DNA of 64,000 nucleotides, from positions 372,001 to 436,000 of the forward strand of contig NZ_JACSPM010000003.1 in assembly GCF_014837165.1 (NCBI RefSeq), written 5' to 3'. The notes beneath the pieces are model-generated. The model ran no database searches and was not told where the DNA came from. It saw nothing but the letters and a program-made list of their open reading frames with translations. The DNA is from Microbacterium gallinarum (GTDB lineage Bacteria > Actinomycetota > Actinomycetes > Actinomycetales > Microbacteriaceae). Position numbers and translations under genes: made by a program. Positions 16,594-25,088 of the stretch are shown here, piece by piece (within the stretch, counting starts at the first letter, position 1; every line of letters starts with the position of its first letter).

Positions 16594-17514
16594 GTGCTGG
16601 AGTCGCTCACCGGGTTCGTCGTCGTGGGCGTCGCCATCCTCGTCGGGTGGATCATCGGCCGGATCGATCTGCTCGGCGAACACGGCCGCCCGGTGCTGGC
16701 CCGGCTCACGTTCTTCGTGCTCTCGCCTTTCCTCCTGTTCGTCGTGCTCGCCCAGGCCGACGTGCGCACGCTGTTCTCGGCGCTGCTCCCGGTGTCGGCC
16801 ATCGCGGCAGTCGCGATGTTCGCGGTGTTCGTGCTCATCGCACGCTTCGTGTGGAGGCGCTCCGTCGGCGAGACCGTGATCGGCGCGCTCAGCGCCGGGC
16901 AGGTGAACTCGAACAACATCGGCATCCCGCTGTCGCTGTACCTGCTGGGCAGTGCCGCGTACCCGGCACCGGTCATCCTGCTGCAGCTGCTGATCTTCAC
17001 CCCGATCACGATGTCGATCCTGGATGCCGTGACCTTCGGCCGCGCGACCCTGTGGCGCTCCATCGTCCGCACTGCGACGAACCCGATCGTGCTCGGCTCC
17101 GTGCTCGGCACGCTCGTCTCGGTCAGCAGGATCGAGCTGCCGCCTGTCGTGCTCGAACCCCTCGTTCTCATCGCCAACGCGTGCGTGCCGGTGCTGCTGA
17201 TCAGCTACGGCATGTCGCTCGTCGGCCAGCGCGTGCTCTCCCCGTCGGGCCGGCGGCGCGACATCGTCCTCGCGACGACGCTCAAGCTCGTCGCGATGCC
17301 CCTCGTGGCGTGGGTGGTCGCCGAGTTCGTCTTCGGGCTGAGTGATCAGGACGTGCTCGTGGTCGTGGTGCTCGCCGCGCTCCCCACCGCGCAGAACGTC
17401 TTCAACTACTCGCAGCGCTACGACGTCGGCGAGACGATCTCGCGGGACACCGTGTTCCTGACCACCCTCGGCTGCCTCCCGGTGCTCATCGTCGTCACGC
17501 TGCTCCTGGGCTGA
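16594..17514 (+). CDS. AEC-family (auxin efflux carrier-like) transporter
   Basis: 306 residues, about 10 membrane segments, two five-span halves joined by a short polar loop (near residue 140). The GQVNSNNIGIPLSLYLLG motif in segment 4 and AALPTAQNVFNYSQRY in segment 9 are the paired broken-helix signatures of the AEC/BASS fold. Bacterial members carry malate, malonate or other carboxylates, so an organic-acid role is the best guess. It starts with GTG and no leader. Confidence 0.9.
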   Translation: MLESLTGFVVVGVAILVGWIIGRIDLLGEHGRPVLARLTFFVLSPFLLFVVLAQADVRTLFSALLPVSAIAAVAMFAVFVLIARFVWRRSVGETVIGALSAGQVNSNNIGIPLSLYLLGSAAYPAPVILLQLLIFTPITMSILDAVTFGRATLWRSIVRTATNPIVLGSVLGTLVSVSRIELPPVVLEPLVLIANACVPVLLISYGMSLVGQRVLSPSGRRRDIVLATTLKLVAMPLVAWVVAEFVFGLSDQDVLVVVVLAALPTAQNVFNYSQRYDVGETISRDTVFLTTLGCLPVLIVVTLLLG

Positions 17515-17527
17515 CCCGGAGGCGGCG

Positions 17528-17800
17528 TCACGAGTCGGAGAGCTCCCGGAGCATCCCGATCACGACGCGGGTCCGCCCTGCCTCTCGCAGCACGGTGAAG
17601 AGCGTGTGCGTGCACGAGCGGCAGCGCACGATGGCCGCGGTGTCGTCGAGCTCCACGACCGTCTCGGCCAGCGGTCCCGCCGCACCGCATCCGCCGCACA
17701 CCGCCGTCATGACCGTGATCTCGCTCGCGAGCAGGTCGTCCATCATGCCGGCCAGCGCGTTCCCGTCGACCGTGGATGTCGCATTCTCCGCACGCATCAT
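17528..17800 (-). CDS. DUF6510-like zinc-ribbon protein
   Basis: 90 residues. CGGCGA near residue 34 and CRSC near residue 59 form a four-cysteine zinc ribbon, and the rest is a compact alpha/beta fold. The ATG at 17800 overlaps the stop of the reductase gene (ATGA), so it is the third gene of the sulfite-oxidase-like operon. In actinobacteria DUF6510 proteins recur next to such reductase genes, which suggests a scaffold, maturation or electron-transfer role; no activity is known to me. Confidence 0.8.
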   Translation of the reverse strand: MMRAENATSTVDGNALAGMMDDLLASEITVMTAVCGGCGAAGPLAETVVELDDTAAIVRCRSCTHTLFTVLREAGRTRVVIGMLRELSDS

Positions 17801-18522
17801 GCGCCCCCGAATCGTTCCGTCTTCACGCGTGCCGGCGGATGCCCGAGACGCACGAGCGCATCGGCGACGTGCTCGACGAACCCGGTCGGTCCGCACACGA
17901 ACACCGTCGGCGCATCGTCCGTCGGCCAGACGGCTGCGCGGATCGCCTCGTCGTCGAGCCGGCCGACGCGTCCGGTCCATCCCGCAGGAGCCTCCCGCGT
18001 GAACGCCCAGGTGACCGCCACTCCCCCGTCGTGCGCCGACTCCTCGAGCTCATCACGATATATCGCGTCTTCGGGTCTGCGGACGGAGTACAGCAGGCGG
18101 AAGGATGCCGCGGCCGCAGCATCCCGAGCCGCACGCGCCATCGCCATCAACGGGACGATCCCCGACCCTCCGGCGATGAGCTGCACCGGCCCCTCTCCCC
18201 CGGCCCGCCACACGAAGTAGCCGCCGAGCGGTCCCTTCACCTCGAGCTCATCGCCGGGGAGCACGTCGCGCACGAGGTACGGCGACACCTCGCCGTCGGG
18301 GATCTCGTCGACCGCGAGCTCGATGACCGGACCCGGGCCGTATGATCCGAGCGAGTACGAGCGCTCGGCCTGGTAGCCGTCCTCGGCGGTCAGCCGGATG
18401 TCGACGTGCTGGCCGGCGTCGCTGCCGGGCCAGTCCTCGACGTCCAGTCGCAGCACGCGGGCGCTCGGCGTCGCCTCTTCGACCGAGGAGACCCGGGCGG
18501 GGCGCCAGCCGCCGACGATCAC
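17797..18522 (-). CDS. FAD/NAD(P)-binding ferredoxin reductase-type protein
   Basis: 241 residues of the ferredoxin-NADP reductase fold. The FAD domain shows RSYSLGSYG near residue 60 and GGYFVW near residue 95; the nucleotide domain shows AGGSGIVPLMAM near residue 118 and VCGPTGFV near residue 205. It has no 2Fe-2S domain, so it needs a separate electron acceptor. The GTG at 18522 overlaps the TGA of the sulfite-oxidase-like gene, with GAGGAG upstream. The obvious partner is that molybdoenzyme, which would then run as a reductase or be re-oxidised by it. Confidence 0.88.
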   Translation of the reverse strand: MIVGGWRPARVSSVEEATPSARVLRLDVEDWPGSDAGQHVDIRLTAEDGYQAERSYSLGSYGPGPVIELAVDEIPDGEVSPYLVRDVLPGDELEVKGPLGGYFVWRAGGEGPVQLIAGGSGIVPLMAMARAARDAAAAASFRLLYSVRRPEDAIYRDELEESAHDGGVAVTWAFTREAPAGWTGRVGRLDDEAIRAAVWPTDDAPTVFVCGPTGFVEHVADALVRLGHPPARVKTERFGGA

Positions 18523-19112
18523 CAATACCGCTCCTCGGTCCACGGGTCGCCGTGCATGTTGTAGCCGTTCTGCTCCCAGAACCCCGGCTCGTCATCGTCC
18601 ATGAGCGTGAGGCCGTGCACCCACTTCGCGCTCTTCCAGAAGTACAGGTGCGGGACCAGCAGCCGGGCGGGTCCGCCGTGCTCGGGGTCGAGCGGCGCGC
18701 CGTCGAACTCGAATGCGACCCACGACCTTCCGCCGAGGAGGTCCTCCAGCGGGATGTTGGTGGTGTAACCGCCGTACGAGTGCGCCATGGCGAAGGCGGC
18801 GTCGGTGTCGACGTGCTCGAAGACCGTGTCCAGGGACACGCCGCGCCACGACGTGCCGAGCTTCGACCACCGGGTCACGCAGTGGATGTCGGTCGAGACG
18901 TCCTCGATCGGCAGCGCCATGAACTCGTCCCAGGTCCAGGACACGAGCTCCCCCGACTCGTTCCGCACACCGAACGACCACTCCGCCGTATCGACGCGCG
19001 GCGTGGGCCCGGCCGACAGCACGGGAAAGTCCTCGGTCAGGTACTGCCCCGGCGGCAGGTTCGCATCGCTCTCCCGACGTCGTGCCCCGAAACCGCGTGA
19101 GAAGACTGCCAT
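18519..19112 (-). CDS. Molybdopterin-dependent sulfite-oxidase-like protein
   Basis: 197 residues of the sulfite oxidase / YedY molybdopterin fold. The Mo-ligating cysteine is in DIHCVTRWSKLGTSWRG near residue 87. There is no twin-arginine signal peptide (MAVFSRGFGARR lacks a following hydrophobic stretch), so unlike YedY/MsrP it should stay in the cytoplasm. It lacks the dimerisation domain of true sulfite oxidases. The ATG has GGAGG upstream. It heads a coupled operon with a flavin reductase and a zinc ribbon. Substrate unknown: sulfite, methionine sulfoxide or an N-oxide are candidates. Confidence 0.9.
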   Translation of the reverse strand: MAVFSRGFGARRRESDANLPPGQYLTEDFPVLSAGPTPRVDTAEWSFGVRNESGELVSWTWDEFMALPIEDVSTDIHCVTRWSKLGTSWRGVSLDTVFEHVDTDAAFAMAHSYGGYTTNIPLEDLLGGRSWVAFEFDGAPLDPEHGGPARLLVPHLYFWKSAKWVHGLTLMDDDEPGFWEQNGYNMHGDPWTEERYW

Positions 19113-19296
19113 GGTGCCTCCGTATCGGACTGCGCGCACGCTCACCGTAGTACCGAGGCCGCCGCGTGCGCGAGAGCGGAAATCGGCGCTCTTCGCGCTC
19201 GACTGCGCGACACGCACTGTGCAATGCGCTGATATTCGACCCCGGGTCTAAGCTTTGACCGCTCGTTAACAGCAAATTCCCAGAAAGGACCCTCGC

Positions 19297-19857
19297 ATGT
19301 CCACAGCAGACGCGGCCGAGAAGTCGGCCGTCAACGGCATCCGCACGGCGCTCGGCATCGGCGGTGTTCTCGCGGTCATCGTCGGCATCCTGATCCTGGC
19401 GTGGCCGGGCAAGACCGCCATGGTCGTCGCCGCGATCATCGCCATCTACGCCATCGCCGCGGGGCTCGTGTACGCCGGGCTCGGCATCTTCTCCAAGAAC
19501 AAGGGCGGATGGGCGCGTATCGGACACATCGCGCTCGGAGTGCTCTTCGTCATCGCGGGTGTCGTCGCACTGATGAACCTCGGCCAGACGACAGCCTGGC
19601 TGGCCGTCTTCATCGGCATCCTCGTCGGCATCATGTGGATCGTCGAAGGCATCGTCGCTCTCTCGACCCTCGGCGACGCCGCGTCGAAGGGGTGGTCCAT
19701 CTTCTTCGCGATCATCAGCATCATCGCCGGTATCGTGCTGCTCTTCTCGCCCCTGTGGGGCGCCGCGGTCCTGTGGTGGCTGATCGGCATCGCACTCATC
19801 GTGCTCGGCATCATCAACGTGGTGCGCGCGTTCACCTTCGGCAAGAAGGACCTCTGA
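19297..19857 (+). CDS. HdeD/DUF308 family membrane protein
   Basis: 186 residues with six hydrophobic segments arranged as repeats of about 60 residues, typical of HdeD-like (DUF308) proteins. In E. coli HdeD is linked to acid resistance at high cell density; in actinobacteria the role is open. The ATG follows CAGAAAGGACC with good spacing. A -10-like TAAGCT lies near 19247. It ends at a long hairpin terminator. Confidence 0.88.
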   Translation: MSTADAAEKSAVNGIRTALGIGGVLAVIVGILILAWPGKTAMVVAAIIAIYAIAAGLVYAGLGIFSKNKGGWARIGHIALGVLFVIAGVVALMNLGQTTAWLAVFIGILVGIMWIVEGIVALSTLGDAASKGWSIFFAIISIIAGIVLLFSPLWGAAVLWWLIGIALIVLGIINVVRAFTFGKKDL

Positions 19858-19868
19858 CTCATCGCTCC

Positions 19869-19926
19869 CACGCAGAAAGGGGCCCCCCCGCGCGGCCGGG
19901 GGGGCGGGGGGGGGCCCTTCTGCGTG
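19869..19926. terminator. Long hairpin terminator with G and C runs
   Basis: CACGCAGAA (19869-19877) pairs with TTCTGCGTG (19918-19926). Between them are AGGGGCCCCCCC and GGGGGGGCGGGGGGGGG, which can pair further. It separates the convergent HdeD-like and S9 peptidase genes, so it can serve both. The long homopolymer runs are also where sequencing errors would be likeliest. Confidence 0.75.
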
Positions 19927-19936
19927 CTGTGATCGG

Positions 19937-21925
19937 TCAGTCGACCGGCAGGTGCCGAGCCCACCAGTCGAGCACCGCGTCGAAGCGCTGCACGCGGTGG
20001 CGCGGCTGACCCGAACGGGTGAGTTCATGATTCTCGCCGGGGAAGACGAGCATCTCGGCCTCGGTCCCGTTGCGCTTGAGCGCCGCGTAGTAGCGCGTCG
20101 CCTGTTCGAGCGGGCACCGGAAGTCGAGCTCGGAGTGGATGACGAGGGTCGGCGTCGTCACCTGCTCGACCACCGCCATCGGGCTCTGTCGTGCGATGGC
20201 GTCGGCGTCGATCCCCACGTACTCGTCGCCGAAGAACGTGCCGATGTCGCTCGTGCCCTGGAACGACACCGGGTCGAGGAATCCGCGCTCGACGATGGCC
20301 CCGGCGAAGCGGTGGTCGTGGGCGATGACCCACGCGGTGAGGTAGCCGCCGTACGAGCCGCCCATCACGCCGACCCGCGTGCCGTCCAGGCGGGGATCCG
20401 ACGCGATCGCGCCCTCGAGGAAGTCGATGACGTCGGCGAAGTCGACAGTGCCCATGGCCTGGCGGATGCTGCGTCCGTGCGCGCGCCCGTAGCCGGCGGA
20501 GCCGCGCGGGTTGCTGTAGACGACGGCGTAGCCGGCATCGACGAGGACCTGCGTCTCGTCGAACAGGTGCACGCCGTACGACGCATACGGTCCGCCGTGG
20601 ATCTGCAGGATGACCGGGAACGGCCCGTCCCCTTCGGGGACGGCGACCCAGCCGTGGACCGGATAGCCGTCGCGTCCGTCGACCTCGAGCTCGCGCGGCG
20701 TGGTGATTCCGGATGCCGCGGCCCGCGCCCCGAAGGCGGTGAGCGTGCGGTCGGCCCCGTCCTCGACGAGCACGAGCTCTCCGTACGAGTCGGGGGTCGC
20801 GACAGCGGCGACGATGCGGTCCGCCGCGGAGGCGTGACCCGCCACCTCGACGTCGCCGCCGAGCACGTCGCTCACCTGACCGTCGCGCGTGACGCGGAGC
20901 AGCCGCACGCGGCCGCGGGCGCGGTCCTGCACGAGGAAGTCGTCCCCGACCGGTGTGATGTGACTCCCGACCTCGCCGAGGTCGATGGATTCCGCATCGG
21001 TCAGACGGCGCGGTCCGTCGGCCCCGAGGAGCCACAGTGCCACGCCGGGCGCGATAAAGTCGATGCCGTCTTCGCCGACCTCGTGGCCGAGGAGCGCGAC
21101 GGCGCCGTCAGGTGCGACCTCGAGGCCGTAGAGCGACAGCCCGGCGTCGACACCCAGCACCTCGCGCCAGCCTGATCCGTCGACGGCCACGGCGATGACG
21201 CGCGTGCGCAGGTCGCGGCGCGACGGCTCGATCTCGTCGACCGCGGTCAGCACCTCGGTGCCGTCGGCGGAGAAGACGACGCCGCCGTGCGACGCAGCAC
21301 CCTCGGTGAGCTGGCGTGCGTCGGACCCGACCGTCTTCTTCTTGGGCGGGGTCGCATCGCTCTCGCGGACAGCCGGGGCGGGTTCGTAGAACGGCTCGGA
21401 GTCGGTCGCCGGAGCGTCGACGACGAACACGTGCGAGGGGCGGTCGGCGATGTACCCGAGTCCGTTGGCGTGCCAGCGGATGCCGGTGATGTGGCGGGGC
21501 GCCTCGGCCGCGGAATCCAATCCCTCCACACTGCCGTATCGCCCCTTCTCGGGCACCCGCGCGGCGAAGGCCAGTGTGCGCCCGTCGGGCGACCACGCGA
21601 AGCCCTCGACGCCGAGCACGGAGTCGGTCGCCTGCACGGGCTCGCCGCCGGCGGAGGAAACGACCCAGACCTGACCCTTGCCCTTGGCGTCCGCGCGCAC
21701 GAAGGCGAGGGTCTGCCCGTCCGGCGACAGGCGGGGCCCGGAGTCGGACGTGCCGCGCGTGAGGCGGCGGGGAGTGCCGTCGGGCAGATCGACGCGCCAG
21801 AGCTGGCCGACCGCGCGGTTGGCTTCGATGTCGGGGCGCGAGGTCGCGAACACGGCGAACGAGCCGTCAGGCGCGATGGCGGGCCGACCGACGGAGACGA
21901 GCGTGTCGATGTCGAGCGCGCGCAC
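19937..21925 (-). CDS. S9-family serine peptidase (prolyl oligopeptidase type)
   Basis: 662 residues. The N-terminal ~400 residues are a beta-propeller of WD40-like repeats (LSPDGQTLAF, WSPDGRTLAF, SADGTEVL). The C-terminal ~250 residues are an alpha/beta hydrolase with nucleophile serine in GGSYGGYLT, catalytic Asp in HSELDFRCP and His in GENHELTRSG. Such enzymes cut short peptides or act as acylaminoacyl peptidases. No signal peptide is present. A small 3-base gap separates it from the SDR gene upstream on the same strand, so the two probably share a transcript. Confidence 0.93.
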   Translation of the reverse strand: MRALDIDTLVSVGRPAIAPDGSFAVFATSRPDIEANRAVGQLWRVDLPDGTPRRLTRGTSDSGPRLSPDGQTLAFVRADAKGKGQVWVVSSAGGEPVQATDSVLGVEGFAWSPDGRTLAFAARVPEKGRYGSVEGLDSAAEAPRHITGIRWHANGLGYIADRPSHVFVVDAPATDSEPFYEPAPAVRESDATPPKKKTVGSDARQLTEGAASHGGVVFSADGTEVLTAVDEIEPSRRDLRTRVIAVAVDGSGWREVLGVDAGLSLYGLEVAPDGAVALLGHEVGEDGIDFIAPGVALWLLGADGPRRLTDAESIDLGEVGSHITPVGDDFLVQDRARGRVRLLRVTRDGQVSDVLGGDVEVAGHASAADRIVAAVATPDSYGELVLVEDGADRTLTAFGARAAASGITTPRELEVDGRDGYPVHGWVAVPEGDGPFPVILQIHGGPYASYGVHLFDETQVLVDAGYAVVYSNPRGSAGYGRAHGRSIRQAMGTVDFADVIDFLEGAIASDPRLDGTRVGVMGGSYGGYLTAWVIAHDHRFAGAIVERGFLDPVSFQGTSDIGTFFGDEYVGIDADAIARQSPMAVVEQVTTPTLVIHSELDFRCPLEQATRYYAALKRNGTEAEMLVFPGENHELTRSGQPRHRVQRFDAVLDWWARHLPVD

Positions 21926-21928
21926 GCG

Positions 21929-22702
21929 TCACTCCCCCGCGAACGAGCTCGTGTCGCCGACCAGGCGGGTGTTGCCCGCCGGGACGGGGTCGAGTGCGGC
22001 CGCAGCGACCTCGGCGGCGAACTCCGACACGTTGTAGAGCTTGCCGGCGTCGTCGCGGCGGGCCGCGATGGCCCCGGGGTTGGCGCGCTCGAGGAGCGTC
22101 GCGGTGATCGTGCCCTCGATCATGTCGCCCGACACGACCACGAAGCCGATGCCGCGCTCGCTCAGGGCGGGGATGCGCTCGCGCAGAGCGTCCTCGCCGG
22201 CGCGCTTAGAGAGGGCGACCGGCTCGTACTCCGGCATGGTCGGGGTGGTGCGGATGAAGTGCGCCTGGTGGCTCGTGACGAACACGACGCGCGATCCGTC
22301 GCCGAGGAGCGGCAGGGCGGTCTCGAGCACGCGCACCTGCGCGTCGCGGTTGAGCCGCAGCGCGTAGTCCTCTGCCATGCCGGACTCCATGCCGCCCGAG
22401 GCGTTGAGCACGAGGATGTCGAGGCTGCCGAAGGCACGGCCGACCTCGTCGAACATCGCCTGCACCGAGTCCGGGTCGGTGAGGTCGGCGCCGACGACGA
22501 GCACCTCGACGCCGAGCTCGCGCAGCTCGGTGGCGAGCTTCTCCGCACGCGGCGCCTTGTTGCGGTAGTTGATGACGACGTTCGCGCCCGCCTCGGCGAG
22601 ATAGCGCGTGGTGTCGGCGCCGATGCCGCGTGAGGAACCGGTCACGAGCGCGGTCTTGCCGCTCAGCGAACCGGCGGGAAGTGTGGGGGATGTCTCAGTC
22701 AC
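21929..22702 (-). CDS. Short-chain dehydrogenase/reductase (SDR)
   Basis: 257 residues. The NAD(P)-binding motif is TGSSRGIG near residue 22 and the structural motif LVLNASGG sits near residue 97. The active site is unusual: the usual YxxxK is replaced by YEPVALSK (Tyr to Lys spacing of 7), although the serine in VTSHQAHF is in place. Its reaction is unknown. Start GTG 22702 has a TAGGGT box 7 bases upstream; a much longer frame to 23155 runs antisense through the NfeD gene and is rejected. It is followed at once by the S9 peptidase gene. Confidence 0.88.
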   Translation of the reverse strand: MTETSPTLPAGSLSGKTALVTGSSRGIGADTTRYLAEAGANVVINYRNKAPRAEKLATELRELGVEVLVVGADLTDPDSVQAMFDEVGRAFGSLDILVLNASGGMESGMAEDYALRLNRDAQVRVLETALPLLGDGSRVVFVTSHQAHFIRTTPTMPEYEPVALSKRAGEDALRERIPALSERGIGFVVVSGDMIEGTITATLLERANPGAIAARRDDAGKLYNVSEFAAEVAAAALDPVPAGNTRLVGDTSSFAGE

Positions 22703-22709
22703 GCCCTCG

Positions 22710-22715
22710 ACCCTA
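22710..22715 (-). promoter_or_regulatory. -10 box before the SDR gene
   Basis: TAGGGT on the minus strand, 7 bases, then GTG at 22702, a leaderless arrangement. Confidence 0.6.
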
Positions 22716-22720
22716 CCTGC

Positions 22721-22726
22721 TAGGTT
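22721..22726 (+). promoter_or_regulatory. -10 box of the NfeD-stomatin-GDPD operon
   Basis: TAGGTT, with the predicted start near 22733. Unlike its divergent neighbour it leaves room for a leader holding AAGGAGG before GTG 22748. Confidence 0.5.
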
Positions 22727-22747
22727 CGAGGGACAAGGAGGCACATC

Positions 22748-23236
22748 GTGGAGCTCATCCAGACCATCGAGCAGTGGGCGTGGATCGGGTGGCTGGTGCT
22801 GATCCTCGTCTTCCTCGTCATCGAGATGCTCACCCTCGATTTCACGTTCCTGATGCTGAGCATCGGAGGTCTCGCGGGTCTCGGCTCCGATCTGCTGGGC
22901 GCTCCCATCTGGCTTCAGGTCATCGTCGCCGGCGTCGTCGCGGCCGTGCTCGTCCTCTTCCTCCGTCCGCCGCTGCTGCGGCGCCTTCGGCGCGGTGAGG
23001 ATCCGACGCCCTCCAACGTCGATGCCCTCATCGATCTGCGCGGCCGTGTCATCGCGACCGTCTCCACGCACGGCGGCCAGGTCAAGCTCGCCAATGGAGA
23101 CGTGTGGACGGCGCGCTCCGAGACCGGCGAGCTCGAGCCGGGCACCCCCATCCATGTCAGTCGGATCGACGGCGCCACCGCTGTCGTGCGCTCCGACGCC
23201 CCGACCGCATCTCCGACGGAGGATCCCCGCGCATGA
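22748..23236 (+). CDS. NfeD-like membrane protein
   Basis: 162 residues: two or three hydrophobic segments in the first ~75 residues, then the OB-fold NfeD domain (LIDLRGRVIATVSTHGGQVKLANGDVWTA near residue 95). NfeD proteins anchor and partner stomatin-type proteins in the membrane. The GTG start has AAGGAGG upstream. The stop overlaps the stomatin ATG (ATGA), and this pairing is the classic NfeD-SPFH operon. Confidence 0.92.
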   Translation: MELIQTIEQWAWIGWLVLILVFLVIEMLTLDFTFLMLSIGGLAGLGSDLLGAPIWLQVIVAGVVAAVLVLFLRPPLLRRLRRGEDPTPSNVDALIDLRGRVIATVSTHGGQVKLANGDVWTARSETGELEPGTPIHVSRIDGATAVVRSDAPTASPTEDPRA

Positions 23237-24177
23237 CCGACCTCGACACCCTGATTCCCACCACGATCGCCTGGCTCCTGGCGGTCGCGGTCTTCATCTT
23301 CGTGCTGGTCGTGATCGTCCGCTCGATCCGGATCATTCCGCAGGCGAGCGCAGGCATCGTCGAGCGCCTCGGTCGCTACCACAAGACGCTCAGCCCGGGT
23401 CTGAACCTCCTGGTGCCGTTCATCGACCGCCTTCGCCCCCTGATCGACATGCGCGAGCAGGTCGTCTCGTTCCCGCCGCAGCCGGTGATCACCGAAGACA
23501 ACCTGGTCGTCTCGATCGACACCGTGGTCTACTTCCAGGTGACCGACGCCCGGGCCGCGACCTACGAGATCGCCAACTACCTGGGCGCCGTCGAGCAGCT
23601 GACCACCACCACACTGCGCAACGTCGTCGGTGGCCTGAACCTCGAAGAGGCACTTACGAGCCGTGACAACATCAACGGTCAGCTGCGTCTCGTCCTCGAC
23701 GAGGCGACAGGCAAGTGGGGCATCCGCGTCGGGCGCGTCGAGCTCAAGGCGATCGACCCGCCGCACTCGATCCAGGACTCGATGGAGAAGCAGATGCGCG
23801 CCGAGCGGGACCGCCGCGCTCTCATCCTCACGGCCGAGGGCACGAAGCAGTCGGCCATCCTCACGGCGGAAGGCCAGCGACAGGCCGAGATCCTGAAGGC
23901 CGAGGGCGACAAGCAGGCCGCAGTGCTGCGCGCCCAGGGCGAGGCAGAGGCGATCCAGACGGTCTTCGATGCCATTCACATCGGCAACCCCGACGACAAG
24001 CTCCTCGCCTACCAGTACCTGCAGACCCTGCCGAAGATCGCCGACAGCGCCTCGAGCAAGGTCTGGATCATCCCGAGTGAGTTCACCGAGGCGCTCAAGG
24101 GGCTCAGTGGCTCATTCCTCGGCGGCGCGGCCGACGCACCCAAGCCGCAGCGCGGCGTCGAGCCGCCCGCTCTGTGA
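23233..24177 (+). CDS. SPFH/Band 7 (stomatin-like) membrane protein
   Basis: 314 residues: one N-terminal membrane helix (residues ~10-32), then the Band 7 domain (RIIPQASAGIVERLGRYHKTLSPGL through the DPP at ~165), followed by a long alanine/glutamate-rich coiled-coil (AEGTKQSAILTAEGQRQ). Stomatin-like proteins form oligomeric rings that organise membrane microdomains and can regulate membrane proteases. It starts inside the NfeD stop codon and its own stop overlaps the GDPD start, so the three genes are translated together. Confidence 0.94.
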   Translation: MTDLDTLIPTTIAWLLAVAVFIFVLVVIVRSIRIIPQASAGIVERLGRYHKTLSPGLNLLVPFIDRLRPLIDMREQVVSFPPQPVITEDNLVVSIDTVVYFQVTDARAATYEIANYLGAVEQLTTTTLRNVVGGLNLEEALTSRDNINGQLRLVLDEATGKWGIRVGRVELKAIDPPHSIQDSMEKQMRAERDRRALILTAEGTKQSAILTAEGQRQAEILKAEGDKQAAVLRAQGEAEAIQTVFDAIHIGNPDDKLLAYQYLQTLPKIADSASSKVWIIPSEFTEALKGLSGSFLGGAADAPKPQRGVEPPAL

Positions 24178-24950
24178 CCCACCCCTGGTTCGAGGGCGCC
24201 CGCACCCCGCGGGTCCTCGCGCATCGGGGGCTGGTGGTGGCGGAGGATGCCGCGCACGGCGTCGAGGAGAACTCCTTCGCCGCCATCGCCGCAGCCCACT
24301 CGGCGGGCGCCGAGTATGTCGAGTCGGACTGCCACGTCACCGCAGACGGGGTCGTGGTGCTGTTCCACGACGACGACCTCTCGCGGGTGACCGGTGACCC
24401 CCGGCTCGTCGCCGAGATCACGTCCGTCGAGCTCGCGGAGCTGATGTCCGGCCGTGGCGGGCTGATCACGCTCGCGCAGGCGCTCGACGCATTCCCCACT
24501 CTCCGGTTCAACCTCGACGTCAAGGCGGCGGCAGCCGCGGTGCCCGTCGGCCGGATCGTGGCGCCGCACGGCGCCCGCGTGCTGCTCACGAGCTTCTCCG
24601 ATCAGCGGCGGCGCGCTGCCCTCGCCGCCGCTGAAGCGTCGGCGCGCGGCATCCGCCCCGCCACCTCCGCCGGTTCGGCGACGATCGGGCGGGTGCTCGC
24701 AGCCCTCGCCGCGCGCTCGGATCGACTCGTGCGTCGTGCGCTCCAGGGCGTGGACGTGCTGCAGGTCCCCGAGCGACAGGGCCGTCTGCGCATCCTCACG
24801 CCGCGGCTGATCTCCGCAGCCCACCGCCATGACGTCGAGGTGCATGTGTGGACCGTGAACGACCCGGGTGACATGCGCCGGCTGATCGGGTCGGGGGTCG
24901 ACGGCGTGGTGACCGACAGGGCCGATGTGGCCCTCCGCACCCTGGGCTGA
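24174..24950 (+). CDS. Glycerophosphodiester phosphodiesterase family protein
   Basis: 258 residues of the GDPD TIM barrel: VLAHRG near residue 15 (catalytic His), EENSFAAI, YVESDCHVTADGVVVLFHD around residues 43-62 (metal ligands and second His) and a C-terminal VWTVND near residue 225. It should hydrolyse glycerophosphodiesters released from phospholipids to glycerol 3-phosphate and an alcohol. No signal peptide, so it is intracellular. The GTG overlaps the stomatin stop (GTGA). Confidence 0.93.
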   Translation: MTHPWFEGARTPRVLAHRGLVVAEDAAHGVEENSFAAIAAAHSAGAEYVESDCHVTADGVVVLFHDDDLSRVTGDPRLVAEITSVELAELMSGRGGLITLAQALDAFPTLRFNLDVKAAAAAVPVGRIVAPHGARVLLTSFSDQRRRAALAAAEASARGIRPATSAGSATIGRVLAALAARSDRLVRRALQGVDVLQVPERQGRLRILTPRLISAAHRHDVEVHVWTVNDPGDMRRLIGSGVDGVVTDRADVALRTLG

Positions 24951-25088
24951 CCTGGCTTCGGCGGGCGGAACGGGCGGCGCTCTCTCCCCCGCTGTGCATC
25001 CACTGTGAAAGGCGCACGCGCAAGCCCCTTTCGGATGATCCGCTCAGGTCGCTTGGTTATACCTATACAGCGACGAGAGGACCACAAA

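Noticed and set aside
25031..25050. A SigR-type (GGAAT-N18-GTT) promoter for rbpA, as reported in Streptomyces
   Set aside because: GGATG and GTT are present but only 8 bases apart, not 18, so the pattern does not fit.
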